Part shown: piece after piece, positions 30,601 through 37,525 of the stretch
How positions within the stretch are numbered: the first letter of the stretch is position 1
Layout of the letters: every line of letters begins with the position of its first letter
Origin: Planctobacterium marinum
GTDB lineage: Bacteria; Pseudomonadota; Gammaproteobacteria; Enterobacterales; Alteromonadaceae
DNA length: 64,000 nt
Assembly: GCF_020687805.1 (NCBI RefSeq)
Contig: NZ_JAJEWQ010000003.1
Coordinates: 237,736 to 301,735, forward strand
Direction: 5' to 3'
Made by a program: the position numbers and the translations under genes
Notes under the pieces: model-generated
What the model saw: the letters and a program-made list of their open reading frames with translations, nothing else
What the model was told of the DNA's origin: nothing
The model's database searches: none

Positions 30601-30682
30601 TGAGACAGTGAAAGGCATTTCGCGCCGTTTGCTGCCCGCCTGTCCTGAAGTTAGATTTGTATCCTGAATAAAATATACGCAC
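24653..30682 (-). CDS. hubP: FimV/HubP-family polar landmark protein
   Basis: A 2,009-residue, highly acidic protein. The N terminus has a signal sequence, then a LysM-like peptidoglycan-binding region (about residues 70-130; DSDDTLWRIADRY), a coiled-coil segment (about 165-250), and one membrane helix (about 278-305, ending MTMFLLRRK). A very long cytoplasmic Asp/Glu-rich part follows, with two internal repeat arrays, and the C terminus is the conserved FimV TPR-like domain (LAHAYLEIDDAESAESLLNE). HubP anchors chromosome-origin, flagellar and chemotaxis proteins at the old cell pole; FimV in Pseudomonas supports type IV pili. The start is a GTG without a strong ribosome site. Long antisense ORFs opposite it only mirror its codon bias. 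Confidence 0.93.
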   Translation of the reverse strand: MRIFYSGYKSNFRTGGQQTARNAFHCLSIIAFLLLTISGTFSAFAQQPADKLIEIRGAKNSTEQYSGATYGPIDSDDTLWRIADRYRQNKNLSIYQVMVAIYELNKNAFATDNLNTLKNGAMLRLPSERYIARIDAQNARLKSEQDDDAWSPEAAPGQSLVNLKPPVKLVNRDDLVETKTQIESRLNRINEEQQAQFNAIRQQFAESITSVESLLDENRKIFDRLDSVNQEIDQLRERASQDQIEQSQMLQIQQEMLELLTPKPEEEKSLDLSFFASDMFIIVASLVLTLSALAGMTMFLLRRKGDDAPAIETAAPAPAQEVASKISEDTDVLDDLSTDTMDDGGDDDWADDDLFGDDDLLQDEFAEELDDSLDKVLEEEMGSFDEADDDMLVSDDDEFGESDSGLLDQDDLDDLFASDETEGDSVELSEAEEMPDDILDEFSEAADDDTDVSDLDDLLDGADSGFDEIEESVDDILEAAAESEPEPEEAYESEAEPEAEPEEMVADEVKEEVKQAPAAAQEVDEFDAEEVLGISDDSLLTDEAVEKLEDSIEQQNEKLDNITEELTEVLQDAPQKNPGDPDIAIDEPEQIFGDDAAFGDDVAFGDESDITETPDEALSDDSELEPSSDDLFTEDGDDLVAPEDELDTIVANQPDTDVESLQDELADELLAELGIEEINDDSDSDSTQDDLADELLAELGIDEPDDADDSNDSAQDDLADELLAELGVDEPEDTDDSNASAQDDLADELLAELGIDEPEDSDDSNDSNQDDLADELLAELGVDESQDSDENASAPDDELSDELLEELGVDEPQDSDENASAPEDELSDELLEELGVDEPQDSDENASAPQDEPSDEFVADELMEEASSAEPTVDDALLDEMETLDLDSDLSADDLMADESDVKATQDPESLIENSDQFAEEVPGDVLEPEDVNEPEDVIDPEDIIDPEESASDEDNIAAQPSSGLEETNDELDTAEAEDYAINELSEDDYHQLLDALGRDDNEPGNVESTDTKNLFSGELSLEDIPDISSEDFGSAVKEQDTESRAISDPDSDDLSLDDIPELNEDAFSTAKPKESTDAPEVATDDAMGEFPNEFAADDLLEPELVEDDQPTFVDEQTDDVTEAVDIESESDATAAELIDEDTLPEVLTEDEPAVEEVIPEETLSEAEDTEQEDEPEFLLDDDEQTDDALEESLLDEALPEEPSPEEALAEIVDSDSEADEALLSEPLAEDEPAVEEVIPEETLPEAEGTEQENEPEFLLDEDEQTDDALEESLLDEALPEEPSPEEALAETVDSETEADQLPDEALLAEPLAEDEPAVEEVIAEETLSEAEDTEQEDEPELLLDEDEQTDDALEESLLEEPSLEESSPEETLAETVDSDSGIDELPDEALLSEPLAEDEPAVEEVIPEETLPEAEDTELDEEPEFLLDEDEQTDDALEESLLDEALPEEPLPEETAAETVDSESDTDLTTEEFIDEDAPQFDSDDPEAALAPELLFDEEPSESSSPDDTADELQEGVSKEIEQAIAEEDAALLDAIDSEVLPEPEQINAEPETASEEPERESVATADTELELSDDLDDMLEQDVIESDELSDAEEPDEFDEALAEFSEGAEERADPENDIEDLDEIYGYTDTSVDFDEQDDTRKDVSATDLKLGDESAEPQEDTDSESVSDQNNSEETLADSDDDSLTDDDLEAAFLEQGDEADFAEDDLDDLPGLGEWLGEDDDESEPSEDSVSLDDWANEKTPDQTDAEQRDEIGADTAGDLEDIPAFGTEDSASELEADIEDETLPDDTSDDDASEFDVNDDDFEQLAEALTDVDDGELLSDDDESALEELENASFEDILGSIDDALENDDALDGEDTTSETKAPDFPENPDIDLEALLSDEDDEPADYAEPETELGIQDQDDLSDEFLDVERLLEESLEDDEVPLSERDLNIDVNLEEFTGVAADDDMIDVDKDQGINAKLDLAHAYLEIDDAESAESLLNEVIETGSEEQKQEASEILARLKR
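26290..27245 (-). repeat. Tandem 252-bp coding repeats in hubP
   Basis: About four near-copies of an 84-residue unit (AEDEPAVEEVI, then ...DEQTDDALEESLL..., then EEPSPEEALAE). The period of 252 bp is visible from the recurring segment at about 26497, 26749 and 27001. Copies are very similar at DNA level, so the number may vary by recombination. Confidence 0.8.
28120..28720 (-). repeat. Tandem 26-28-residue coding repeats in hubP
   Basis: About seven units of the form D-D/E-LADELLAELG-I/V-DEP followed by an Asp/Ser/Asn-rich spacer. Two adjacent units with the end ELSDELLEELGVDEP are nearly identical in DNA, which suggests recent duplication. Confidence 0.8.
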
Positions 30683-31033
30683 TTAGGTACTTTGCCGTCT
30701 TGATTTTATATTATTCGTCAATTTTTTGTTGTTTGTTCTATGACTTTTGCCAAAGACTTGGTTCACCGGCATGAGACTGCAAGACTCATACCTAACTATA
30801 AACCAGATACAACGAGCAAGCCAATCCCTCTGCGGGAATCAGTTACTGATTAAACTTCACCGATAATACAGTATTCATGTGGTGAGGACAGCAAAAATCA
30901 GATTTAATGCCAGTTATTGCAAGTCATCGGCTGTAGCAAAAAAAACTTAAATAAAATAAGTAGTTGCGGAAATGAAAAAGCAGACAGAAGAAAAGGGAAA
31001 GAGGCCAGCCCGCCGGGCTGACCATGCAGAGAA
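30683..31033. other. Intergenic region (351 bp) between asd and hubP
   Basis: Holds the asd terminator at its right end. The remainder is AT-rich and likely carries the hubP promoter; no specific operator was recognised. Confidence 0.6.
30990..31020 (-). terminator. Rho-independent terminator of asd
   Basis: Stem CAGCCC (31006-31011) with GGGCTG (31015-31020), loop GCC. On the minus strand it is followed by TCTTTCCCTTTTC, a good T-rich tail. It lies 14 bases after the asd stop. Confidence 0.8.
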
Positions 31034-32050
31034 TTACAGGTAGTCGCGGATCAGGACTTCAGCAATCTGAATGCTATTGGTAGCCGCACCTTTGCGCACG
31101 TTGTCCGATACAACCCACAGGTTTAGTCCGTTTGGATGGGTAATATCCTGACGCACACGGCCAACAAACACCTCATCCTTACCGCTGGCATTACCAACCT
31201 GAGTGGGAAAATCTTCACGGTTTTCCAGCAGCACAACCCCCGGCGCTTCGCGCAATACCGCTTTGGCTTGTTCTACATCCATCGGTTGTTGCGTTTCCAG
31301 ATGCACCGCTTCACCATGCCCGTAAAACACCGGCACACGCACTGCTGTAGCGTTTACCAAAATGCTGTCATCACCCATGATCTTTTGGGTTTCCCAGCTC
31401 ATCTTCATTTCTTCTTTGGTGTAATCGTTGTCAAGGAAGACATCGATTTGCGGAATGCTGTTAAAGGCGATTTGGCGGCTAAAGTTTTCTACCTTTACTT
31501 CACGGCCATTTAACAGGTCAGCCGTTTGTTTCGCCAGCTCGTCCATCGCAGACTTACCGGCACCAGAAACCGACTGATATGTCGCCACATTGATGCGGGT
31601 AATGCCAAACTGATCGTGGATGGGTTTTAATGCCACCAGCATACCAATTGTGGAACAGTTTGGATTGGCAATGATATTGCGGTTTCTGAAATCAGCAATA
31701 GCATGTGGATTCACTTCCGGAACCACCAGGGGAATGTCTGGCTCGTAGCGGAAATGCGAGGTGTTATCGATGACCACACAGCCCTGTTCAGCAGCTATAG
31801 GCGCATACTTTGCAGAAATACTGCCACCCGCAGAAAAGAAGCCAATTTGTACCTGCGTCCAGTCAAATGTGTCTGCATCCTGTACCGTAATCTCTTCGCC
31901 CTTAAATGTAATGGTACTACCTGCACTGCGTGCGCTGGCCAGGGGATAAAGATTATTGATTGGAAAACCGCGTTCTTCGAGGATTTCAATCATGTTTTTG
32001 CCCACCAGACCGGTGGCGCCTAAAACGGCAACATCAAATGCGCGAGACAT
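31034..32050 (-). CDS. asd: Aspartate-semialdehyde dehydrogenase
   Basis: A 338-residue ASADH that reduces beta-aspartyl phosphate to aspartate semialdehyde, the branch point to lysine, DAP, threonine and methionine. The NADP-binding N terminus is GATGLVGKNMI, the active-site cysteine is in NPNCSTIG, and SVSGAGKSAM is the substrate-binding region. The intact catalytic set argues for a true Asd, not the inactive Usg-1 homologue that sits at this locus in enterics. GGAG lies upstream of the ATG. It is between pdxB and hubP, as in Vibrio and Shewanella. Confidence 0.95.
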   Translation of the reverse strand: MSRAFDVAVLGATGLVGKNMIEILEERGFPINNLYPLASARSAGSTITFKGEEITVQDADTFDWTQVQIGFFSAGGSISAKYAPIAAEQGCVVIDNTSHFRYEPDIPLVVPEVNPHAIADFRNRNIIANPNCSTIGMLVALKPIHDQFGITRINVATYQSVSGAGKSAMDELAKQTADLLNGREVKVENFSRQIAFNSIPQIDVFLDNDYTKEEMKMSWETQKIMGDDSILVNATAVRVPVFYGHGEAVHLETQQPMDVEQAKAVLREAPGVVLLENREDFPTQVGNASGKDEVFVGRVRQDITHPNGLNLWVVSDNVRKGAATNSIQIAEVLIRDYL

Positions 32051-32084
32051 TTATTTTTTACTCCAGTTATGTTGTTCAGGCCGC

Positions 32085-33221
32085 TTATTCGGCCCGTTTG
32101 AAACCAAGTCCGTAGATTGCCTGTGTCAGCAAAGAATTTCCAGTATTTACTTGCACACTGGAAAATTCTCTTCGAATACCATAGTGCTTTCGGCTATATC
32201 TGAAAGATTCATCATCATGCACCTTGTTTCTGAAATTTGCTGTATCAGTTTCAATACTGTAGACCTGCTCAATGAGTTTATGTAAACGGGTCTCGGTACT
32301 GCCGTCAGTTTCAGACAATTGCAATTCTGATTTGCCATTAAACGACACCTCTGGCAGATAGTCCCACATGCTCTTTGCCGGCCAGTTAAATCGCTGCGCC
32401 GCAAAGTTATAGATCATATCAGTGCCCCGCACTTTACCTTCCAGGGTGTGGCCTGCAATGTGCTGCGTGGAAAAATCGGTTTTTTGAGCGAGGGCAAAGT
32501 CGATGTCAGGTTCGTTTTCCCAGACATCAAAAATGCTGAAAAAAGGTTTTGCCTTTTGCAATAGCTGACTCAAGGCCTGGTTGTCCACCACTTCACCGCG
32601 GCAGGCGTTCACCAAAATCTGGTGTGGTTTTAGTGAAGACAATACGGCGTCATTAAACATGTGCAATGTGGGCCACTGCCCTGTCGTTACCAAAGGCACA
32701 TGTAAACTAATAACGTCACAGTCAAGAATTTCCGCCAGAGCCACCATGGGACGTTGATCGCCAGCAGCTTGTAATGGCGGATCACATAACAAAATATCAA
32801 AGCCCAAATGCACAGCCCGCTCTGCCAGTGCAGTGCCGACGTGCCCGGCACCAACGATACCCAGTTTTTTGCCTGCAAACGAGAGATGGTGTGCGGCCGC
32901 CAAAGACACTATTCCGGCGATGACGTATTCTGCCACCGCAATGGCATTACACCCTGCCGCCGAATAAGCCTCGATGCCGCGACTTTTCAGAAATTCAAGA
33001 TCCATGTGATCCGTCCCGGCTGTTGCAGTTGCCACCAGTTGCAATTTTTCAGCCTGTTGCAATAACTCCGGCGTGACTTTGGTGGTGGATCGAATGAACA
33101 GGGCTTCGGCATCAATTAACTGCTCAGCGTTAAGTTGATTTCCTGAAAACCAGGTGACATCAGCAACATCATCAAAAAACGCTTCCCCACAGGTCAGCGT
33201 ATCTTCACAAAATATTTTCAC
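32085..33221 (-). CDS. pdxB: Erythronate-4-phosphate dehydrogenase
   Basis: A 378-residue D-isomer-specific 2-hydroxyacid dehydrogenase of the PdxB type (pyridoxal 5'-phosphate synthesis). The NAD loop is GIVGAGHVGTALA (about residues 119-131), the catalytic Arg lies in NACRGEVVD, and the His in IAGHTLEGKV. The C-terminal PdxB dimerisation domain (about residues 290-378) distinguishes it from other family members. It starts with GTG, 34 bp upstream of asd, so the two are probably co-transcribed. Confidence 0.94.
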   Translation of the reverse strand: MKIFCEDTLTCGEAFFDDVADVTWFSGNQLNAEQLIDAEALFIRSTTKVTPELLQQAEKLQLVATATAGTDHMDLEFLKSRGIEAYSAAGCNAIAVAEYVIAGIVSLAAAHHLSFAGKKLGIVGAGHVGTALAERAVHLGFDILLCDPPLQAAGDQRPMVALAEILDCDVISLHVPLVTTGQWPTLHMFNDAVLSSLKPHQILVNACRGEVVDNQALSQLLQKAKPFFSIFDVWENEPDIDFALAQKTDFSTQHIAGHTLEGKVRGTDMIYNFAAQRFNWPAKSMWDYLPEVSFNGKSELQLSETDGSTETRLHKLIEQVYSIETDTANFRNKVHDDESFRYSRKHYGIRREFSSVQVNTGNSLLTQAIYGLGFKRAE

Positions 33222-33335
33222 TTAGGATTTCTGCTTGATAAAAAACAAAAATTATCGCACGACACAAGACAGGAGAAAACCCAAACAACCTAATTGGCAA
33301 AGCCGTAAATTAAGTTGTCCGGGTTATTGGTGGGA

Positions 33336-35327
33336 CTAGAAGTTCAGGATCTCTACGCTGTTGCTGTTAAAATCGAACTTGTTAATTTTACCGCATTGCG
33401 CGAAGTGATTATTGCTGCTGTATGGCGTGCCGGATTGTTGGATATTATTTTCCCAACCCTGGCCATTTTTCACATAAGCTTTCACCTCAAACCAACCATT
33501 GACGCTGTTGCTGCAATCCATTTGCACATCCAGCATCCAGTAATGTTGGCCCCAGTTGTTCAGCGGTTCTTCACCAAAGCCGTCCACTGCGACCGTTTTG
33601 ACTGCACCCCATGAAGCTGGCCAGACATCCGCAGTCCAGTCCATTGCGGTACCCTCTGCATAACTATTTTGTCCTGCTTCAACGCCGTACCAGTCCAGGT
33701 AGGACTCGTTGGCTTTCCACGGTGCAGTGGTGCTGTTGCGCAAATTGTTGTGAGTGATCGACATAGCACATTCAAAATTGCTGGTTTGGCAGTTTCGCCC
33801 TAACGTATTGTTGGCATAGTCGTGGTCGATGCCGCCGCGAATAAACATATCCTGACCACTTTGCGTTTGCGCCTGGATAAAAATCACAGTGCGCTGCCAG
33901 TCGCCATTATTGCTCTGCGTGATCTTGCTGTTTTTGTGAATCGCAAAAGCATCCCAGGCCGCAACATTGGTATTCACAGTACCATCACCATTAACGGTTA
34001 TGGTTTCTCCGGAACAGCTGCTGCTATCCTGAGACAATTCGCCTTTTAACACATTACAATACACACCCGGGTCCATCTGGGTATTGATGGTGGCGGTCAT
34101 GGCGTAACCTTCTTTGTTGATAGCCACATGTCCGGCATTAGCCCGGCCGAAGGCAATCTGGTTACCACCATTATCCCACCAGTCGGTCACTACCCAATCG
34201 TCGTTGACATTGTTGCGAAAATCCACGCCGCCTGAGATGTAGCTCCACCGATGTTCACATTGCCAGTTGCTGCCATAGCACTCCAGGTTACCATTATTAT
34301 GCACCGGTACAGATGGGCCACCTGCATCGGTATCACCATGGAAATCATAACTGGACATCACTTTGGGATAACCATACGGCCAGGCCAACATAAATACATT
34401 GGCTAAATCGTAGAGTCTGCCATCTTCAAAGGTAATAACATTACCGGCACCACCGTGGCCGCGTTGATTGTCGTGATTGTCCACAAAAACGACCGCCTGA
34501 TAGCTGGGTAAAAAGCCCCAGGCTTCGCCAAAATTACTCAGCCAGGATAACTGACCATTGCGAAACGTATTGCCCAGTTGCGTGCTGTATTTAAATTCAG
34601 TGACCAGTCCTGTTCCCGTGTACTCCGCCGCCGATATCGCTTCGCCGCCCTGATCGATCACTTCCTGAAACACCAAAGGCGAACCGTTAACTTTGGCTAA
34701 AACCCCCTGGATATCGCCCACTGACATATGTTTGGAAGCATCAAATCTGAAGCCGGAAACGCCCAGACTGGTGAGGTAATTGAGGTATCCCGCCAGGGTA
34801 TCCTGTACATAGCCATCGCTGGTATCCAGATCAGGCAACCCCACTAACTCACAGTTTTGCACGCGCCAGCGATCATTGCCGTAGTCTGCCGGATTGATGG
34901 TACAGGTAGCGTGAAAATCCTGCGGGCCATAATTGGGAAATTGTTTGTTGCCATAGCTGCTGCCGGCGACGCCGGTACCACTACCGGCTGCCATGTGGTT
35001 GATCACGGCATCGACATAAATATCCACACCCTGAGCATTACAACGGGATACCATGTCTGTAAATTCTGCTTCTGTACCACCGCGGCTTTGCAACTGATAG
35101 CTTACTGGCTGGTATCGCGTCCACCACTGTCCGCCCTGGATATGTTCATTCGGGGGTGACACCTGCACAGCCGAATAACCTTTGGGTCCCAAAAAGGTTT
35201 CACACTCTGTCGCTACATCCGACCAGCTCCATTCAAATAGATGCACAAATGTCGTATTTGCATTGGCTTCATAAGCCGTTAAGGTTGAAGCGACTCCAAG
35301 TGTCAGAGCCGTTTTGATAAGATTCAT
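33336..35327 (-). CDS. amyA: Secreted GH13 alpha-amylase, Pseudoalteromonas AHA type
   Basis: A 663-residue enzyme that cleaves internal alpha-1,4 links of starch. It closely resembles the cold-active, chloride-dependent amylase of P. haloplanktis (669-residue precursor). After the signal peptide (ending near ANANTT) comes [10 protein letters not shown]-like barrel start, VSPPNEHI, the catalytic Asp in GFRFDASKH, the Glu in [10 protein letters not shown] and the Asp in [12 protein letters not shown]. The chloride-site Lys in [12 protein letters not shown] is present. After about residue 465 a C-terminal domain of about 190 residues ([14 protein letters not shown]...) matches the AHA propeptide, a beta-barrel thought to aid outer-membrane export. 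GGAGG precedes the ATG. Regulation by the tandem operators upstream is likely. Confidence 0.94.
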   Translation of the reverse strand: MNLIKTALTLGVASTLTAYEANANTTFVHLFEWSWSDVATECETFLGPKGYSAVQVSPPNEHIQGGQWWTRYQPVSYQLQSRGGTEAEFTDMVSRCNAQGVDIYVDAVINHMAAGSGTGVAGSSYGNKQFPNYGPQDFHATCTINPADYGNDRWRVQNCELVGLPDLDTSDGYVQDTLAGYLNYLTSLGVSGFRFDASKHMSVGDIQGVLAKVNGSPLVFQEVIDQGGEAISAAEYTGTGLVTEFKYSTQLGNTFRNGQLSWLSNFGEAWGFLPSYQAVVFVDNHDNQRGHGGAGNVITFEDGRLYDLANVFMLAWPYGYPKVMSSYDFHGDTDAGGPSVPVHNNGNLECYGSNWQCEHRWSYISGGVDFRNNVNDDWVVTDWWDNGGNQIAFGRANAGHVAINKEGYAMTATINTQMDPGVYCNVLKGELSQDSSSCSGETITVNGDGTVNTNVAAWDAFAIHKNSKITQSNNGDWQRTVIFIQAQTQSGQDMFIRGGIDHDYANNTLGRNCQTSNFECAMSITHNNLRNSTTAPWKANESYLDWYGVEAGQNSYAEGTAMDWTADVWPASWGAVKTVAVDGFGEEPLNNWGQHYWMLDVQMDCSNSVNGWFEVKAYVKNGQGWENNIQQSGTPYSSNNHFAQCGKINKFDFNSNSVEILNF

Positions 35328-35387
35328 ATACCCTCCAGTTATTGTTACATTTCATTAACACCTGATTAACAACCTGGCACCAAGGTA

Positions 35388-35436
35388 AATAAAGTTCCAT
35401 TTGAATACGTATGCAAAATGACCTGCATACGTATGC
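35388..35436 (-). promoter_or_regulatory. Amylase promoter with two tandem palindromic operators
   Basis: Two LacI-type palindromes: TTGaATACGTATgCAA at 35401-35416 and GCATACGTATGC at 35425-35436, with centres 22 bp apart. On the minus strand a -35 (TTGCAT, 35411-35416) and a -10 (TTTATT, 35388-35393) are 17 bp apart, so the first operator overlaps the -35 element. A repressor of maltose/starch use (MalR-like, LacI family) is the obvious candidate; its gene is not in the window. Confidence 0.65.
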
Positions 35437-35550
35437 GTGAAATAGGTTAAACCATGGGTATCGGTATAACAGCGATTTATTGATCCAGATCAGCAAGGCT
35501 TGGCTGAGTAAACGCTAGACTGAGCGCATAAAACAGATGGGAGAAATCGC

Positions 35551-35673
35551 ATGTTAGATTTATTATTTAATGATCCTGTGGCCTGGGGGTCACTGTTAGG
35601 TTTGGGCATTGTGGTGGCATTATGTGGATACTATGTCTATTTGTTTATGCACAATACCAACAGCAATCTTTAA
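35551..35673 (+). CDS. DUF3149 single-helix membrane peptide
   Basis: A 40-residue peptide too short for usual gene finding. It begins MLDLLFNDPVAWGSLLGLG and is one membrane helix followed by a short polar tail, matching the DUF3149 family (about 40 residues, common in marine gammaproteobacteria). A GGGAGA lies nine bases before the ATG. It is divergent from the amylase gene and ends 10 bp before the convergent alpha/beta hydrolase gene. The function is unknown. Confidence 0.75.
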   Translation: MLDLLFNDPVAWGSLLGLGIVVALCGYYVYLFMHNTNSNL

Positions 35674-35683
35674 AACACCTGGC

Positions 35684-36568
35684 CTAGTTTTTGTTGCTTA
35701 CGCTACCCAAAAAATCCAGCAATAATTGTGTGACATTGTCAGGTGCCTCCAGTTGCGGATAGTGGCCAACCGGCAGTGAACTTGTTGCACAGGCAGGCAA
35801 TAATTGAATAAAGCGCTGGCGCATATGCTCCCCTGAAATAGGGTCCTGGGCGCCATTGATAAAATACAGGGGAGTTGCTGTGTTTTGCATCACATCAAGC
35901 CATTCATCACGGCGTTGTTTACGTTCGTCAATGTATTGCAAAATATAGGGCATCGCCTTGATACCCGCTTTGTGCTGCAGCAGACTCCATAGAATATCAA
36001 TGTCCGCTTTCGCAGGCGGAGTGTCTCTGCCAAAAATTTTAGCAAAGCTATTTTGCAGGCTTCTTTTGCTTAGCCAGCGCACCAACCAGGGACCCATTTT
36101 GCTTTTCAACAGCGTTTGAGTCAGTAACGGTCGATGCGATTCACTGAACAAGCCACCATTGAGAAAGGTCACAGACTGAATAGCCAGTGAGGCATTTTCG
36201 CGTTCGGTCAGGTATAACAACTCCTGGGCCACTGAATCACCATAATCATGTGCCACAATATGACATTCAGACACCTGTAAACTGGCCAGTAAATGGCGGT
36301 AACTGGCAGCCTGTTGCGCAACAGAATAGCGGTAAGGCGAAGGCTTATCCGATAAGCCAAACCCCAGCATATCCATAGCAATCAGATGATAGTCAGCGTT
36401 TAACGCCTGCCACTGAACATGCCAGTCCCAACTGGCACTGGGAAACCCATGTATAAACAAGATGACCGGCCTGTCGGGTTTGGCGCTGTGCCAATAGGCA
36501 TAATTGAATTCATCTATCTGGATAAACTGCGCATTTTGTTGGTATTGTTCTATTGTTTGCCAGAGCAT
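35684..36568 (-). CDS. Alpha/beta hydrolase with Asp nucleophile (haloalkane dehalogenase/epoxide hydrolase-like)
   Basis: A 294-residue alpha/beta-fold hydrolase. The oxyanion motif is FIHGFPSASWDW, and the nucleophile elbow is AHDYGDSVA, with Asp rather than Ser, as in haloalkane dehalogenases, epoxide hydrolases and the MEST group. The late His is in VGHYPQLE. The ATG at 36568 follows AAAGGAATAG; an upstream in-frame ATG would give an extension not seen in relatives. It is cytoplasmic, with no signal peptide. The substrate is unknown. It is divergent from the Crp/Fnr gene. Confidence 0.85.
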   Translation of the reverse strand: MLWQTIEQYQQNAQFIQIDEFNYAYWHSAKPDRPVILFIHGFPSASWDWHVQWQALNADYHLIAMDMLGFGLSDKPSPYRYSVAQQAASYRHLLASLQVSECHIVAHDYGDSVAQELLYLTERENASLAIQSVTFLNGGLFSESHRPLLTQTLLKSKMGPWLVRWLSKRSLQNSFAKIFGRDTPPAKADIDILWSLLQHKAGIKAMPYILQYIDERKQRRDEWLDVMQNTATPLYFINGAQDPISGEHMRQRFIQLLPACATSSLPVGHYPQLEAPDNVTQLLLDFLGSVSNKN

Positions 36569-36657
36569 CACTATTCCTTTTTTTGCTGTTAGCATCAATA
36601 TAGTCCATTAGCTGGCATCAAAACTGTCTTTTACCCGACACTCATAAGGAGATTTAG

Positions 36658-37338
36658 TTGACCACCGATATTCGCCAGGCCCTTGCTCACAACAGCTGGT
36701 TTACTGAGTTACCCGAGGATTGTCAGCAGTCACTTCTGTCTGTCGCCAGGTTGAAAAACTATGTGGCCCATTCTGTTATCCACAGTAAAGGTCAGGCTCC
36801 AAATGGATTGTTCTTTATCAATAAAGGTAAGATCCGCATCAGCAACTTTACTCCGGATGGTAAAGAGGTGGTATTGACCTGGTTAACTGCAGGAGAGTGG
36901 TTTGGTGAAATATCCTGTTTTGATAACCTTCCTCGTACTCACAGTGCCACGGTGGATGAAGCCGCAGAGCTGATCGTCATAGGGCATAAGGACTTTCCAC
37001 AGGTTTGCCAAAAACACCCGGAGCTTTACCGGCATTTCATTCCGATTTTTTGTCAACGTATCAGGTTATTGTTTGAACTGGTTGATGAAGCACGCACCTT
37101 ACCCGTTAAATTGCAGTTGGTTAAAAGGCTACTGCATTTACATCAATCGGCAAAGGACACGCAGCAACCACTGGAAGTCTCTCAGGAATCTCTGGCACTA
37201 ATGCTCAATACCACCAGACAATCCGTCAATCGCTGGCTCAATGAATTACAGGCTGAGGGTTTAATTCAGTTAGCCTATAACAAAATCGCGTTCGACCCAT
37301 CGAAATTGCAGATTTATCTGCACAATGAATCAGGATGA
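36658..37338 (+). CDS. Crp/Fnr-family transcriptional regulator
   Basis: A 226-residue regulator with an N-terminal cyclic-nucleotide-binding-type barrel (about residues 20-140; GLFFINKGKIRI, GEWFGEISCFDNLPRTHSA) and a C-terminal winged helix (about 165-225; LALMLNTTRQSVNRWLNEL). The phosphate-binding cassette is GEISCFDNLPRT, not fully like Crp, and there is no Fnr N-terminal cysteine cluster, so the ligand is uncertain. The start is TTG with an excellent AAGGAG seven bases before it. It precedes the YHYH gene pair, which it could control. Confidence 0.88.
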   Translation: MTTDIRQALAHNSWFTELPEDCQQSLLSVARLKNYVAHSVIHSKGQAPNGLFFINKGKIRISNFTPDGKEVVLTWLTAGEWFGEISCFDNLPRTHSATVDEAAELIVIGHKDFPQVCQKHPELYRHFIPIFCQRIRLLFELVDEARTLPVKLQLVKRLLHLHQSAKDTQQPLEVSQESLALMLNTTRQSVNRWLNELQAEGLIQLAYNKIAFDPSKLQIYLHNESG

Positions 37339-37444
37339 GGGATTTTTAGGGCTTTTTTCAGAATAGATCACAAATCCTCAGAATCTGCACATTTTACTTT
37401 TGTTTCCTTTGCTATGCTTTTTTAGTTTGATGAATTAACACAAC

Positions 37445-37511
37445 TTTGTCTGCTCACCTGGGTGCCAGGCCCATCGGGAGTTTCGCTGGTATCGTCGGCG
37501 ATACAGACAAA
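37445..37511 (+). ncRNA. Candidate structured leader RNA upstream of YHYH gene
   Basis: A closing helix TTTGTCTG (37445-37452) with CAGACAAA (37504-37511) encloses two or three hairpins: CCTGG/CCAGG (37457-37461, 37465-37469) and TATCG/CGATA (37490-37494, 37499-37503, TCGG loop). It ends 14 bases before the ATG. It does not match the c-di-GMP-I aptamer consensus or other riboswitch I can name. This is based on pairing alone. Confidence 0.45.
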
Positions 37512-37525
37512 ATAGCAACAGGTTT

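Noticed and set aside
37445-37511. c-di-GMP-I riboswitch
   Set aside because: The conserved CACGCACAGGGCAAACC and GCAAAGCC segments are absent.
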